Shown here: piece after piece, positions 33,874 to 46,176 of the stretch
Numbering within the stretch: position 1 is the first letter of the stretch
Layout of the letters: every line of letters begins with the position of its first letter
DNA from: Coniella vitis
Taxonomy: Eukaryota; Ascomycota; Sordariomycetes; Diaporthales; Schizoparmaceae
DNA length: 64,000 nucleotides
Direction: 5' to 3'
NCBI GenBank assembly: GCA_011317545.1
Contig: WUJK01000001.1
Coordinates: 2,585,001-2,649,000 of the forward strand
Made by a program: the position numbers and the translations under genes
The notes under the pieces: generated by a model
Told to the model about the DNA's origin: nothing
Seen by the model: the letters and a program-made list of their open reading frames with translations, nothing else
Database searches by the model: none

Positions 33874-36800
33874 GGTGTGTATGTTTGCGGTCGCGGGTTG
33901 ACGTGTTGAAGATTAAACTTGGAGCGCAAAATGTGACAGGAGTTCGTGGCGTTGAGGTGTGCAGTATACAAGTTATGGGGGGAGTCTGACGTGGAGCAGC
34001 CGGAGCAGTGCCAGGTTCGCATGTTTGCCATCCGCGCATTTTAAGTCTCGACATGATAGCAGCCCCTACCTGAGGATCTTGCTATACTCTGAGGCGTGCC
34101 TAGAAACGATGACTTGCCTGTCACAGGTCGACGTGCATACAATGTAGGCAAAATCTTTGTCTTTGTTATATGCTGGTATGTGGCGGTTTGTTACAGACCC
34201 GCAGCAGAATGCTTTTGTAGCTTTGTTGCACCAAAGGGTCAAAGCTGGCCAGACGAATAGATATGGAGAGTCCACCAGCAGTCTTTATGAGGCAAAAAGA
34301 TCAGTAGTGAAACTGTTGGCTGGCCTCTTGTTCCACTTCCGGCAATTGTGACAAGACATCTGGTGGTCAGGTCCGCTGGCAGCCTAAGAGAGAAGGTGCA
34401 AGGAACTCGCCCAGGCTCCAGCACATATGATGCCTGCGTGGTTTCCGAAACAAAACAGGTGCGAGTCTTTCTTGTCCACGAAATTTAGGCTGCAAGTTCA
34501 GTATCCTACTCGAAAGCTGCACCAAAATGTTGCGCGCAGTTGATTCCTCCATTGTGGCATTCTGAGGGCCATGCCAATGCCGTCGTTGGGCCTTCGAATT
34601 CTCCCGCAATGCAGACAGAGGCAGTGCTTTGTTCTTCTTTCGCTCTTGACTCGCTTACTATGAATCCAGGATAACGGAGCCCCAGGCTCCGTTACATGAT
34701 GACCTCAAGGCCACTGGGTGAATTCAAATGATATGCTGCCCACAGGGAGTTTTGCCTGGACTTCGTTCTACATGCTAGGGGACTTTTATTAGGAACCAGT
34801 CCAAGATCGTTCATTGCTCGGCTCTGACCCCGGAGTCTTATCCTTCGGACCGCAGCTATCACCTTAATGGGCGGGGGTGGAGAGATCAAAGCATTTTGAA
34901 GTGTGTGGGAGTGATAACGGGGAATACAAGGATGTTGAGTCTTTTGTATGTTGTAGAATGACATGGGAACTTGCACTTCAACAGCAAAGTTTTGAGGATT
35001 ATCACAGGAAGCACGCCACAGGCTGATATGACTGCGATCACTCCCACGATCCTGATGGAGAGCAGTGTTTAAGACAACCGAGACTCTGTTATGATTGTGT
35101 CCGAGGAGCGAGATTGCACACCTACACCAGCCATGCCACTTTTGCAGCTGTATATCCTTGTATAGACACGACGTAAGGTTCAAGCAAGAACATGTTGTTT
35201 GACAACTTGTACGGCTCTACGCGGCAGGTTTCTCATGTAAAATGCAAGGAAAAGGACGCACTCTGTCCCGGTTCAACGTTGTGCTCTCCCACAGTCCCAC
35301 ATGCGGCACACAGAAAGGTGGACAGAAATATAGATATATATATATATATGCCGTGGGTCGTCATCGTGGGGAACAAGTGAAACCAATCTGCTTCTAGTCG
35401 TAACTGTGCTTCGATAGAACTATCTAGCTATGCAACCACAACTATGCAAGGATACACTGGGCGGACAATTCGAGTTCGCGGGGCATGGAGGCTCCGCATC
35501 ACCAACTATCAAGCCTTTGAGAGTCTGGAGAAAAGAGGGAGTCAACACGTACAAGTCTGGGCCCCGGTCATCAAGGGGGACGTGTCTTAGAATAGCAGGG
35601 CAGTGGTGATAATGGCGACCCAAAGTGAAGCCACGGTCAAGAAGCGATGATATTGCTGCAGTGCGTCTACTTCTTGATGCTCTGTTGGAGCTTGCTTGTT
35701 GGTGACATTAAACACGCACCTTTCGGGAAGCCGGTCTGTGAGTTTATCGAACGGGAAGACATGCTGGCCAGCGTCAACCTGGCCCTACCTCTCTCGTCTG
35801 TGTCTTTTTCGGCACTCTCGGCACGAAGACTACCAGATTCCTGTTGTTTGAGCCCATCAAAGACAGCACAAGGTTGTATAGTTGGGACTTACGTGTGCGC
35901 CACCGACTCACTCAAAGAGGAATTCGTCCGCCACTTGGTCACAGTAGTCGGTCTCCCTGCTTTGTGTGGAAGACGAGCCCGAAACTAGGCTCGTCGAGCC
36001 ATAGTAGGACTGCACCTCAGCCATAAACCTGGTTCCAGAATTTCCCATGTATGACTCTGTCATTATGAAATCGGGATGGCAGCGTAGAAGGGGGGTTGTT
36101 AGAGACGAAACGCCAACCACGCTCTGGGGTCCCGCTTGCGGTAGAATTGCGGCAATCTTGGAGCGGACATGGCTTTGACCAATCGAAGAGTGCAGCCGAA
36201 TTAACGTACCAGTGAATCCCAACTCTGCGGGCAAAAGATCGCGGGTGTGTCGCAAGGCCAGACAAAGGGTGCACCCTGGCTGTGGGTCACTGGTTCCTAT
36301 CGCGAGGCCCCTGGCGGAGTAGAATGAGAATGGCACCTTGCAGATGTCGATAGATGGATCAGGAGGCCGGGATAAAGCATACCTTTGTCTGGGAATGCTC
36401 GACACGCGTGTGGCTTCCCAGATTCACCATGTCCCGAAATTGCATATGTTCGATGTTCGGGGCAAAGGTACCGGAAATAACTACCTTACAGTGACCGACC
36501 AGTTGATGTCCCATGTTTTGACCCCACACAACTGGACTGGTGGGCAGGTGCGTGTGCGACTGTCCCTTTCCCTTGCAGGCAAGCATTGTCACTATGGACC
36601 TCACGTGCAGGTACCTGGGTACATGAAATGCGGGCATCATAGTATACTATGTATAGTAGTGGCAGTCATCTTAACTAACTGCATGGCCTGAGGAAGATGA
36701 GTACACGCAACTCAACAGTCGTGACCTCCTTGTTGTATGAATTGGCATGACCAGATCTGATGGCATCGAGGAAAATCCATTCGTAATAGGTACTTCCGAG

Positions 36801-38655
36801 CATTTGATAGCCCAGTAGTATGGATGAGAACAAGTACCCAGGTACATTCAGTGGACTGATCTGCGCGCGATATCGTACAGTACGTACCCATATGCCCAGG
36901 CTGCTAGATACATAGATACCTACTGTGGGGCTCCTGGCAGGTGCGACACAATATGTACTGCGTACATACCTAATAAATGAACGGACTCGAGTCCCCGACA
37001 TTCTTAGCGGCCTCGAGCCGTGGACACGACAGAATAAACCTCCGAAACTAGGACCACCACAGTTTCGATTTCACCTCACCGCCAGCGTCCAACATCAGCC
37101 AACCTACAACTATCCTACACAGCCAGCATCAATGCGACTCAAGCCGGCTGGCAGCATCCAAGGTGGGGAGGCTACCCAGTCCAACAGTGGCGCACACTTT
37201 TACTCCCTCTTCCGGGGAAACGCGGCCGTCGAAGCTCATGGCTGTCGTCCGTTGGCCTCCAAAGACATGGGCACCCGGTGCTGTCAGGATCTTAACCGAC
37301 CCCGACTCGACGTTTAGCACGAGATATGTGATGACAGAACCCTCGGCGCCATACCACACATGTGTGCAATGGTAGCACCGTGCTATGTATACTATGTATT
37401 GGCACAGATTGATCTGCGTCGCCCCAGTCGCTCCATGTGGATGAGTACCCGCCATATCCTTCGCTTGCTGAGCTGCCGCTGCTAGCCCAGCAGGCAGGAG
37501 ATTCTGATCTTCACGGTATTAGCACGGCTGCCAAACCAGTCCACTGATCCTTCTTTGCGATATCCAATCCGCCAAGTAGCATCCCTGTGCGCGGATAAGC
37601 CGGTCCTAGACCAGACCTGCTGCTGCTCAAAGACGTCCAAAAGTCTTGATTCAACACAATGTCCCTTGGTGGACTCGGGCGTGCGCCCAAGCAGGTTTGA
37701 TCAGCTGCCGCGTCCGAACGTTGTGGCTTGCTGGTCTTCTTGCACAGTTCGCTTGTCCTCCACGAAGCACCCTCGCGTCGCAGGGCGCGGGACGGCAGCG
37801 CCAATGACAGAAGGTCATGGTCGTCTTGCGCATGTGGCCCGGTTGACGGCACGGACACCCCCATGCACGCCCTCTTGCGCCCTCCTCCTCCAGAAGCAAC
37901 GGCATCCCAGCTTCTGCCGCCCACGCATCGACAGCCCCCTGGCAGGCCCTGCCGCGGCTCAGGGATGGACCAAGAGGCTGTCTGCAATCCTTGCTTTCGA
38001 ACCCAACCTCCATCAGGCTTAGGGGCTTTGTTTCGCCATATGCTCGACTCGGGCCGTCAACTCTACTATGTACAAAACCCCCATCCATTCCTCGAGTCTT
38101 GTCTGCTGCAGGGTGGTGGTTGGGAGGCTGTTGTCGCGTGAACCTCTCTTCCTTTGTGCCGTGCGCTCGTTAACGGACAACATCGACCTCGTCTTTCCTT
38201 TATCTGGTCCAGCCACATTTCCAATCGCTGGCATATCGATCACGCGCATCTCTAGCAGCAGCAGGTACCTGGCGACTTGTCCCAGTCCTGATCCACGACC
38301 ACGGCGATACTGGAGTTCTGCATCTTTCCAATTGTCTTCCCTGCTTCTTCCACGCTGGGATCACGGAAAGACAAGTCTTTTGAGCAGGGCACTTTCGGGA
38401 AAAGCCTCTTGGATTCAATCATTCGTTCCAGAACATCAGCCCTGGTGTTCTCTTACTTCACACGCCCAACAGAGCCACTCCTATGCGGACCACCGTGCGT
38501 CTCAAAGTAGCTCGAGACTTGACAACTTATCCTCGACGTTTCCTCAGATGAGGATCATCGTCTTCCCCGTTGCACACTCACGCCCGAATATCGTCAGCAA
38601 TCACCAACTCCTTTCTTTGCAATATTATTAGCAGCCGAACTGCTATCAAGCCACG
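33874..38655. other. 4.8-kb spacer with scattered doubtful minus-strand open pieces
   Basis: Between the RG-rich protein gene and the GPCR gene, which diverge. TACATAGTA or its complement occurs at 36645-36653, 37390-37398 and 38064-38072, and an (AT)n run lies at 35334-35349. On the minus strand, 36405-35908 and 35778-35587 look partly coding (the latter ends in a hydrophobic helix, LTVASLWVAIITTALLF), but I could not join them in frame. The last 450 bp before the GPCR are C/T-rich, as in a long 5' UTR. Confidence 0.4.
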
Positions 38656-40256
38656 ATGTTGATCTCCGACCTTACGCAAAGCGAGCTAGATGCCTTTACC
38701 GACATTGAGCGGGCGGCCTCGGTGCTTTCATTACTGGGTTGCGTTTTGATTATCACAACATTTTGTTGTTCTAGACAGTTTCACAAGCCTATCAATCGGC
38801 TCGTCTTCTATGCTTCTATGTACGACATCCCTCACAGGCTGCCAGTGGCATCACGACCTACTCATCCTTCACTAGATTTGTCCACTAACCTTCGCATTTG
38901 TGTAATTCAGAGGAAACATGATGACAAACGTCGCTACGCTTATAGCAAGGACGTACGTATCTGACAGCAACTCAACTGGCTGTCAATTCCAAGGCTTCCT
39001 AATTCAAATGTAAGTAGTGCCAACAATGCTTGCGTTGCAGCTTCTCACTAACCTTCTTGTACCCATTCAGGTTCATGCCGGCCGATGCATTCTGGACATT
39101 AGCCATGGCAGTCAACGTGTACCTCACGTTTTACCGCAAATACGACGGGCAGAAGCTTAGGAAGATGGAACTCCCTTATCTCCTCCTCTGTTATGGTCTT
39201 CCGTTCATCGTTGCCTTGACATACATCTTTGTCAAGGACGCTGAGAAAGGCCGGATGTATGGCAATGCGACACTCTGGTGCTGGATCGAGCAGGCGTGGG
39301 ATATCTGGCGTATTGCCACTTTTTATGGCCCTGTGTGGTATGATTCTCTGTTTATCATGGATAACTCGATTGTCGACACTGACTTTATCGACAGGGTGGC
39401 CATTGTTATAACCTTCATCATCTACATCCGGGCTGGGCGAGAGATATACCGCAAGCACAGACAGCTAAAAGACCTGAATTATACCTCCCACCACGAGCCC
39501 GAGCCTCTTCCGATAAATGATGCCGCCAACCACAAGACAACCGAAGTCAGCGTGACAGTATCCAACGCCCAAGAAGGGATCGACCTCGCGACGCTTGACT
39601 TTGCATCTCACAAGCACGAGTCGACGGTGGCCCATTCTTCACACGATCTTGAAGCGGCATATAGCGTGTCCATCAGCGCGCAACCTCCGACCAAGGGCGA
39701 GTCAAGCTCCATGGCAGCCACAAATGCAGTGGTCAAGCAGCAGGTGCAGCCACAGCCGCCACCAGCGCCAAAAATGCCATCTCGGCGCAGGGTCATGTTG
39801 GATGCGCACAATGCAGCATGGAGCTATACCAAGGTGGCGCTGCTCTTCTTCACAGCCATGCTGGTGACGTGGATTCCGTCCTCTCTCAACCGGCTCTACA
39901 GTCTTGCAGAGCCTGGACAGATCAACCTCCCGCTTGAGTACATGTCGGCGTGTGTGTTGCCGCTGCAAGGTTTCTGGAATGCAATCATTTACATCATAAC
40001 GAGTTGGCAAGCATGTAATGCCGTCTTTGAGGACATCCTCATGTACTTCAAGTCGCCATCAGCTGGCGCCGACAAACCGAGAGTGAGCAATGCACTGAGA
40101 AGCAGGAGCATGACCCGGCTGGGCAGCTCGATGGGCAAAGAGACGGCAGTTGGACGAAGAAGCATCACCTTTGCTAGAGGCGGAAAAGACAGCGAGACGG
40201 AAAGCATGGAAGAGCTAGCAACTAGCGCCGGCTCCATGTCGCGAAGCCTACACTGA
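38656..40256 (+). CDS. cAMP-receptor-like G-protein-coupled receptor (fungal GprH / GPR-1 type)
   Basis: Four exons: 38656-38819, 38911-39009, 39071-39337 and 39395-40256; introns 91, 61 and 57 nt; product 463 residues. Seven hydrophobic helices can be placed: VLSLLGCVLIITTFC, NRLVFYASIGNMMTNVATL (restored by splicing), GFLIQMFMPADAFWTLAMAV, LPYLLLCYGLPFIVALTYIF, a fifth spanning FYGPVWVAIVITFIIYI, then after a long polar loop of some 130 residues VALLFFTAMLVTWIPSSL and LPLQGFWNAIIYIITSW. GNMMTN in helix 2 and the ending pattern fit the Dictyostelium-cAR-like fungal class. Such receptors sit in the plasma membrane and are thought to act upstream of G-alpha and cAMP signalling; ligands are unknown. 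The third intron is 57 nt and has no in-frame stop, so retention would insert 19 residues. Confidence 0.87.
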
Positions 40257-40750
40257 TGGAAGTGTAGCGTCATTTGGGGTGGGATTGATGTTGACATTTT
40301 CAGGAAAACTTATACCACTACATATTTCTTTTGTTGTACATACGAGACTTATACCCCAGATATTCCATTTTATAAACAATTTTGAAGGTTCACGCACTCG
40401 ACGTAAAATCCCATCACTTGCAAACTGACTGACGTTACGCGTATCATGAGGCTCAATCGGAAGGATTCCAAGGCTTGGGGGAAGGAATGGGGGGGGAGGG
40501 CACAGTAGCAGCGCAGAAAAGAGGATCAGTAAGCTTTTTTGCAAGAACAATAAGCGGCGGGATGTGACCTTGCGTTCGCCACATTTCTCTCTTGTTTTCT
40601 TTTTCTTTTTGTCGTCATTCCTTCTTGCGGGTTTATTTCTTTTTGGCTGTCCCGTTATTGGATGCCTTCAGCTCGAATCCTGCTGCATACACACGCATGC
40701 ACGCAAGACGGCCCTGACAGGGTCGCCGGAGGGGCCCGATAGGGGGTTGC

Positions 40751-40770
40751 AGTGCAGTGCAGTGCAGTGC
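40751..40770. repeat. (AGTGC)4 pentanucleotide microsatellite
   Basis: Four perfect AGTGC units in the long spacer after the GPCR gene. Confidence 0.9.
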
Positions 40771-43700
40771 ATTCCTATTGTTCTTGTGGGTGTATGTCTC
40801 TTCTTCCTCCCAAATAAGGTATCTCGCTCTCCAAATTACACACACCGTTCGTATGGAAGAGGGAAACATGGGTGTTCACATAGTTTGCGCGCTTATTATT
40901 GAACATCTTTTCCGTTGACTACTCGATACTGTACAACTATACATAGTAACAACAAATATCTCTATGGAGGTCGACTCGCAAAAAAACGGTTGAAATGTTC
41001 AAAAGTTGCGTTATGGAGAGAAGAAAAAGTAAGTATTCTATCAGGTTTCATTTTTTTTTCTCCTTTTTTTCCCTTGAACTTTCTCCATGTGCCCCCCAGA
41101 AGCAAGAACAAATGCTAGTATATTTTGGATTTTTATTCCAGCTTTATTTCAAAGCGCTATTTCAGAGACAAACGTTGACCGCCCCTCTGAGATGGGGGCG
41201 GGGGAGCGCCAACAATTTGAACCCCATACAATCTTTTTAATAAATAAAAAAAGTACAACAGCCACACAACGACATTGAGATTATGATTTCCCCCCTCCTC
41301 CACCTCCCCGGGTTGTATCAACGAGTGAGTGTCCTTTTGCCAGCTAGTTAAGGTGGCTTAAGTGGCATTTACTATGTGGATCATAGTATTGTTCATTAAA
41401 AGTACTGTTTACTATACCATGTACTTATGTACGGAGAATTTTCTAAAGTGGCGGGCCGATTGATGCGGTGGAGCAGGGAGTAAGGGAATGCTAAAATATG
41501 TAACCCCACAAGCCGATATCCAGCCAGCGCCTTTGGATATACGCAGTATCGGTAGCATTTGGCCGAGTCAGTAGGCATAGCCCATTACTTTCTGAACAGT
41601 TGCACAGTGGATTGAAGGCTGGTAACCTTGTTGATTGATCCATCAGAGAGAAGTGGATGCCTATTGCAGTGGTGAATGTTTGAAAATGTTCCAGTTGGGG
41701 GGATCTTTTGCATGGGAAAGAAAGACAAAGGCAAGAAGAGAACAAGACAACAACAGCCCCGCGCGATTGTGATGAGGCTCGTGCTCTCTCCATCGTCAGT
41801 CATTGCAGTCAGTCGAATCTCCCTTGCTTTTGCCAAGGAGCTTTGTCTGTACGACGTATTCGCTTCCTTTTCGTTGCTTTTCTTTTTTCTTTCTGCTCGC
41901 CCCTCCTTTTATTTCGCCCCGAAGAAAAGATGGAAGAAAGGGTTCCTTGCTTGTGGCTTTGAGGGCCAAACGTTCCTTGAAGAGACTGAGGAGAGAAGAG
42001 TCTGACTCAGTTTCACCCTTGAGGATTGACAACTCCCGGATGGTGGCGTGCCAGCTACCCTACCAGCCGACCCAGCCTGCGCATGTACCCAATTACGGAG
42101 CACGCTGTCACCTTCTACCGTAATCTGCCGTTTTTGAGACCGGGAAAGTGCTGATATGGCAGTGGGTGTTGCTGGTGCTGGTGGGGTTGGAGGATTCAGG
42201 CATGCGTATATCAAGCAGGTGGCTAATGATTGTCGAATATTTTGGTGAGCCGCTAAGATGCTTGGACGAATCGGAAGGCCCTGCGCCTTATTCCGAAATA
42301 AAAATAAAAAAATTACGAGTATAATGTCTGTCTGCCTTGGTTCGCCGACCATGAGGAGCAACATCCACATGCCGTATTCCCGGCCGTGTTATACATAGTA
42401 AACGCAAGCAGGAGATCTTCAATTTCACCGGCGATCTTCGTGCTATCTATCTATGCCCTATTACAATGAATGAATGCGTGGTCCCCCCTGTAGGGCAGTC
42501 AGAGTTTGAATGCTGCCATCTCCATCTCGAACCGAATCTCTTCATCGCTATATACTCTTCTTCTTTCTGTTTTATCATAAACCATTAGCGAGCAAGCTGT
42601 ACATGCTACGTAGTGAACACTTTTTGGACGATCCCATGTACATAGTAAGCAAGTATCTAGGAATCCTTGCCATTCCCTGTACTGGGTAAGTGGATACTAG
42701 AAGAGTGTGCTAGCCGCCCTGATCCCAGGAACCCTGTAAGTGCAGGGGTACAGGTCTGTGTCTTAGAGATACCCTGCAAATGCAAAAGGCAAATAATATT
42801 CCAGCCAATCAGGATATTTTTTATTTCAACTACTCTACTATATACTATGTATTTTAAGAACGAATTCCCAATGTCTGTTATCAGCCGCGCAGCAATATGC
42901 AAAGCATACATTAGAATAATCAGAATGTGAACAAAACCCGTTATGCTTGTAAATAGGACAGGCATGATTGATCCATCAACTTCTTTTGGCGAGACCAGGA
43001 TACTTTGTACCTTAGAATAGGTGAGTGGGAGTGGTGTTTCTTTTCCCAACCGTGAGTCTTCTGATCATAAACGAGAAGCCCGAGAAGAAACTTGTCAGGG
43101 GTTTTGTCCAAGGTGACAAAAAGAATTGCAAAAGTTCATCTACGTAATTGGTGGCTTATATAGCATGCGTCCTGGGACATGTGCAAGTTTTTACGATGCA
43201 AGCCCCAACTCAGGACAGCGCGGAGTAATCAACCGGCAGTGTTACTTGCCCAAGGCTTTTGTCACAACCTCATCATCATCTTGGAACTGTTTAACCTAGC
43301 CGGAAATAAGCCTTTTGGGGGGTAGATATCCGTATCGTGTCCTAGATTATCAACGAACTAGTATGATTGTGGTAGCCAAATCGGCCAGCTACTGATTCAA
43401 GTCTTCGCTCAGACTCTCCGTGCATAGCGCCCGAGAAACGAAACGGGTGTTGGTTGCCTAGACCTTGAAATGAAAACAAGAGCACAATCTTGTTTGCATC
43501 AAAAAGGAAAACTAGCGGGGACAACATGCCGTAATGAAACACACGTCTAAGACATGCTTTTTTGCCAATTCGTTTCCCTCTTTTCCCCCTCCCTCAAACA
43601 TTGTTTTCCTTTCTTCAATCGTGCCTTTCTAAAGTAGCTTCTAGATGGACACTGATATTGTGATGATGGGTCCTCACTAAAGAATGAAGTACGTGACAAG

Positions 43701-45330
43701 CATCCCTTCAACATCTTCCCGCTCCCAAATCTCCACCATTTGACGATTTGTAGTGGGGTTTCTTCTTCTCTTCCGCTAGTTTGTATAGTATCCATCTCCC
43801 GTAAAATTTCCTTGCCATCGACAAATAAAGACTAACACACTTCAGGAAACGACGCATGTGCTCGGTCCGGTCACGCCCCCCTATGATACGCATCACGGCA
43901 CGTGTGTGGGCTTATCCTCCTTTTCCTCCGCTTTTGCCAACCGTCCCGTTTCTCCCCCACCCCCACCCACCCCAGAGGCGCTCAAAGGGGGGACGGCCAG
44001 ACAAAAGATAATTTTTGGCTTGGCAGCAAGTAACAAGGCTACCACGTGTTTGTCTGAAAAGTCTCGGCTGGCCCGCCTTATAGAAACCTCGTTAGGCAAG
44101 GCATGACATGGGATGGGGTGGAAAAAGGTCGAAACAAAAGAGGCGCGAGGGGCGCGCACGCGCATGCGCGAGCTTGGTGGTGAGAGGGGATTGGGAACTC
44201 ATCAATCAAGCCCCGTTCAACCTGAACAAGACGGCAAAAACGGCAATAGAACACCTTACTAACAAAGAAACCATGATATTTTTTGCCTAGACCAGTTGAT
44301 ATGGCATCATGGGGGCCTCGTTAACGCCAGCCCTCTCCCCCCCCTTTTTTCTCTCCTTTGATGTAGACTAAGAGTAAGCTACACTTGGACAGATTCGCGC
44401 GTAGGTGATGTCGGTGGTCACCTAGCTAGACTAGCAGGGTTTCACGAAAAAGAAAACGGTGACTCAAAGAGAGTATTACTCTCTACGATATATCTCAAAG
44501 TGACAGGAAAAAGGAGGACTCGAAGAGATTGGCACTCAAACCCAAGTTTGTATAATTCGTATTTGGGAGCGATCAGCGGTTTTTTTACTCGCCATTTCTT
44601 CTTCTTTCTTGTTGGCACCGTGATATTTCCCGGAAGAATGGCTGTAGTCTCTACCAATCACTCTGTCCTGACACTCATTCATTCACCAAGCAGTCAATCG
44701 AGTCATGTCAAAGCAACCAGCAATGCTTATCTCCGTGGTGTTACACACTACGTAGTAAATACCCCCAAAAGTCCCCTAAGTTGTTCCAACAGGGATATAT
44801 CCTAGTATCACTAACCTCGAACCTCCCTCGCGGACCATCCGAAACATCATCCTCCCTCCCTCCCCCGAAAGAAATGTGTTTCGAAGCCTCCGTCGCCCCA
44901 TCTTTTTCTTGGGTCTCTCGGACATTATTCCAGCACAGACCATTCTCTTCTCCTTGACCTCTTTTTCTTTCCATAACACTGCTTCTTGTTTTGCAAGCTG
45001 ATGCTTTGTTGACTATTACAGTCTGCTAGCTAGCACCACTTGAGCTGAGCAACCAGATCAGACGATCAAGCCATGGGTGGCTCCGCCCAAGACCGAGGGG
45101 GTTTCCTTATCTGACAGGTGCTTTGACTAGTTCGTTCCTTTTTACTCGTCCGTCCGCTCGTTCCGATGTCTATCTTGCATTGTCCCTCCGAGGTGGTGTC
45201 TGTGCTTTTAGCTAATTGACACGATCAGCGGGACATGTCACACTAACGCACTGCGACGTCCGGGGCGAGGAGGTCAGATGTCATCAAGGATGTACGTCTC
45301 CTCGATCTTGATTCGAGAAGTGCTTTCTTT

Positions 45331-45344
45331 GGGGGGGGGGGGGG
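45331..45344. repeat. Run of 14 G
   Basis: Uninterrupted guanine tract in the 5.9-kb spacer. Confidence 0.9.
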
Positions 45345-46176
45345 CAGGGTTTCTACTGTACATAGTTGCTGAATTGTTAGAGCGGTCGGAAAAAGACGAG
45401 TTTTGGGTATCTCATCTTGGTCGGATTGAGGATATGGATTCCATCGATCGCTTCGCCTCATCGTAGCAGCGCAGCAAACACAGTATGCCATGTCTCTTTC
45501 CGATTCGACTAGTAATCCATAGTAAACGTGACCTACATGACTTGTATGTTTATCAGCAGCAGGTAGAATAAGCAGCTGAAATAGCAGCCAAAACGCCGTA
45601 CCAGCACACGATCTTCAGTTCATTGTTGTTGAATTGTAGATTTGGCTACTCGATGAGCAGCTGCAGTGTACATATTGATAGGGTATCTCCTCCTATAAGC
45701 AATTCAGCGCCAACACCAAGGCTATGCATTTGTCATATCCGGTAGAAGCACCACACGCGCAAGCAACAACAACATTGGTCAACCTAGAAACCATTCCTCA
45801 ACGCGTCAAGTGGCTGAATAATGCAAGGCGATCCGACTTGTTGATTAATGTGCCCTTTTCCCCGTGGGGAACCCGGCGACGGCAACTCACAAGTCGCAAT
45901 TCAAATTCTCAACTGAGTCAGCGAAAATCTGTCCATATACCGATCAAATCCTTCTGTTGCTACTTCTAAAGTACTTGGGCATTGTGTATGCTTGCGGTGT
46001 TATGAGTTAGTATCTTGATGTTACAAAGGAAAGGCAGTATCAGCAAATCACAAACAATTTGGACGTACCAAGCAGCACACCGATCACACCACTTCAAGTG
46101 GCTGAGAGACCACAGATGAAAATGATACTACCCATCTCTTGGTCGTAACCATCCGATGACATGCATCCGTTTGATT

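Larger units (their letters stand above)
40257..46176. other. 5.9-kb spacer between two convergent genes, no supported gene
   Basis: Open frames are all short and overlap on both strands. Contents I can name are (AGTGC)4 at 40751-40770, a run of 14 G at 45331-45344, long C/T-rich stretches around 43900-44000 and 44800-44960, and the 9-mer TACATAGTA or complement at 40940, 42392, 42639 and 42843. No tRNA, rRNA or transposon remnant is evident. Confidence 0.5.

Noticed and set aside
36925..37317. 130-codon plus-strand frame
   Set aside because: Lies in a spacer rich in the TACATAGTA-type words, no domain, no bias.
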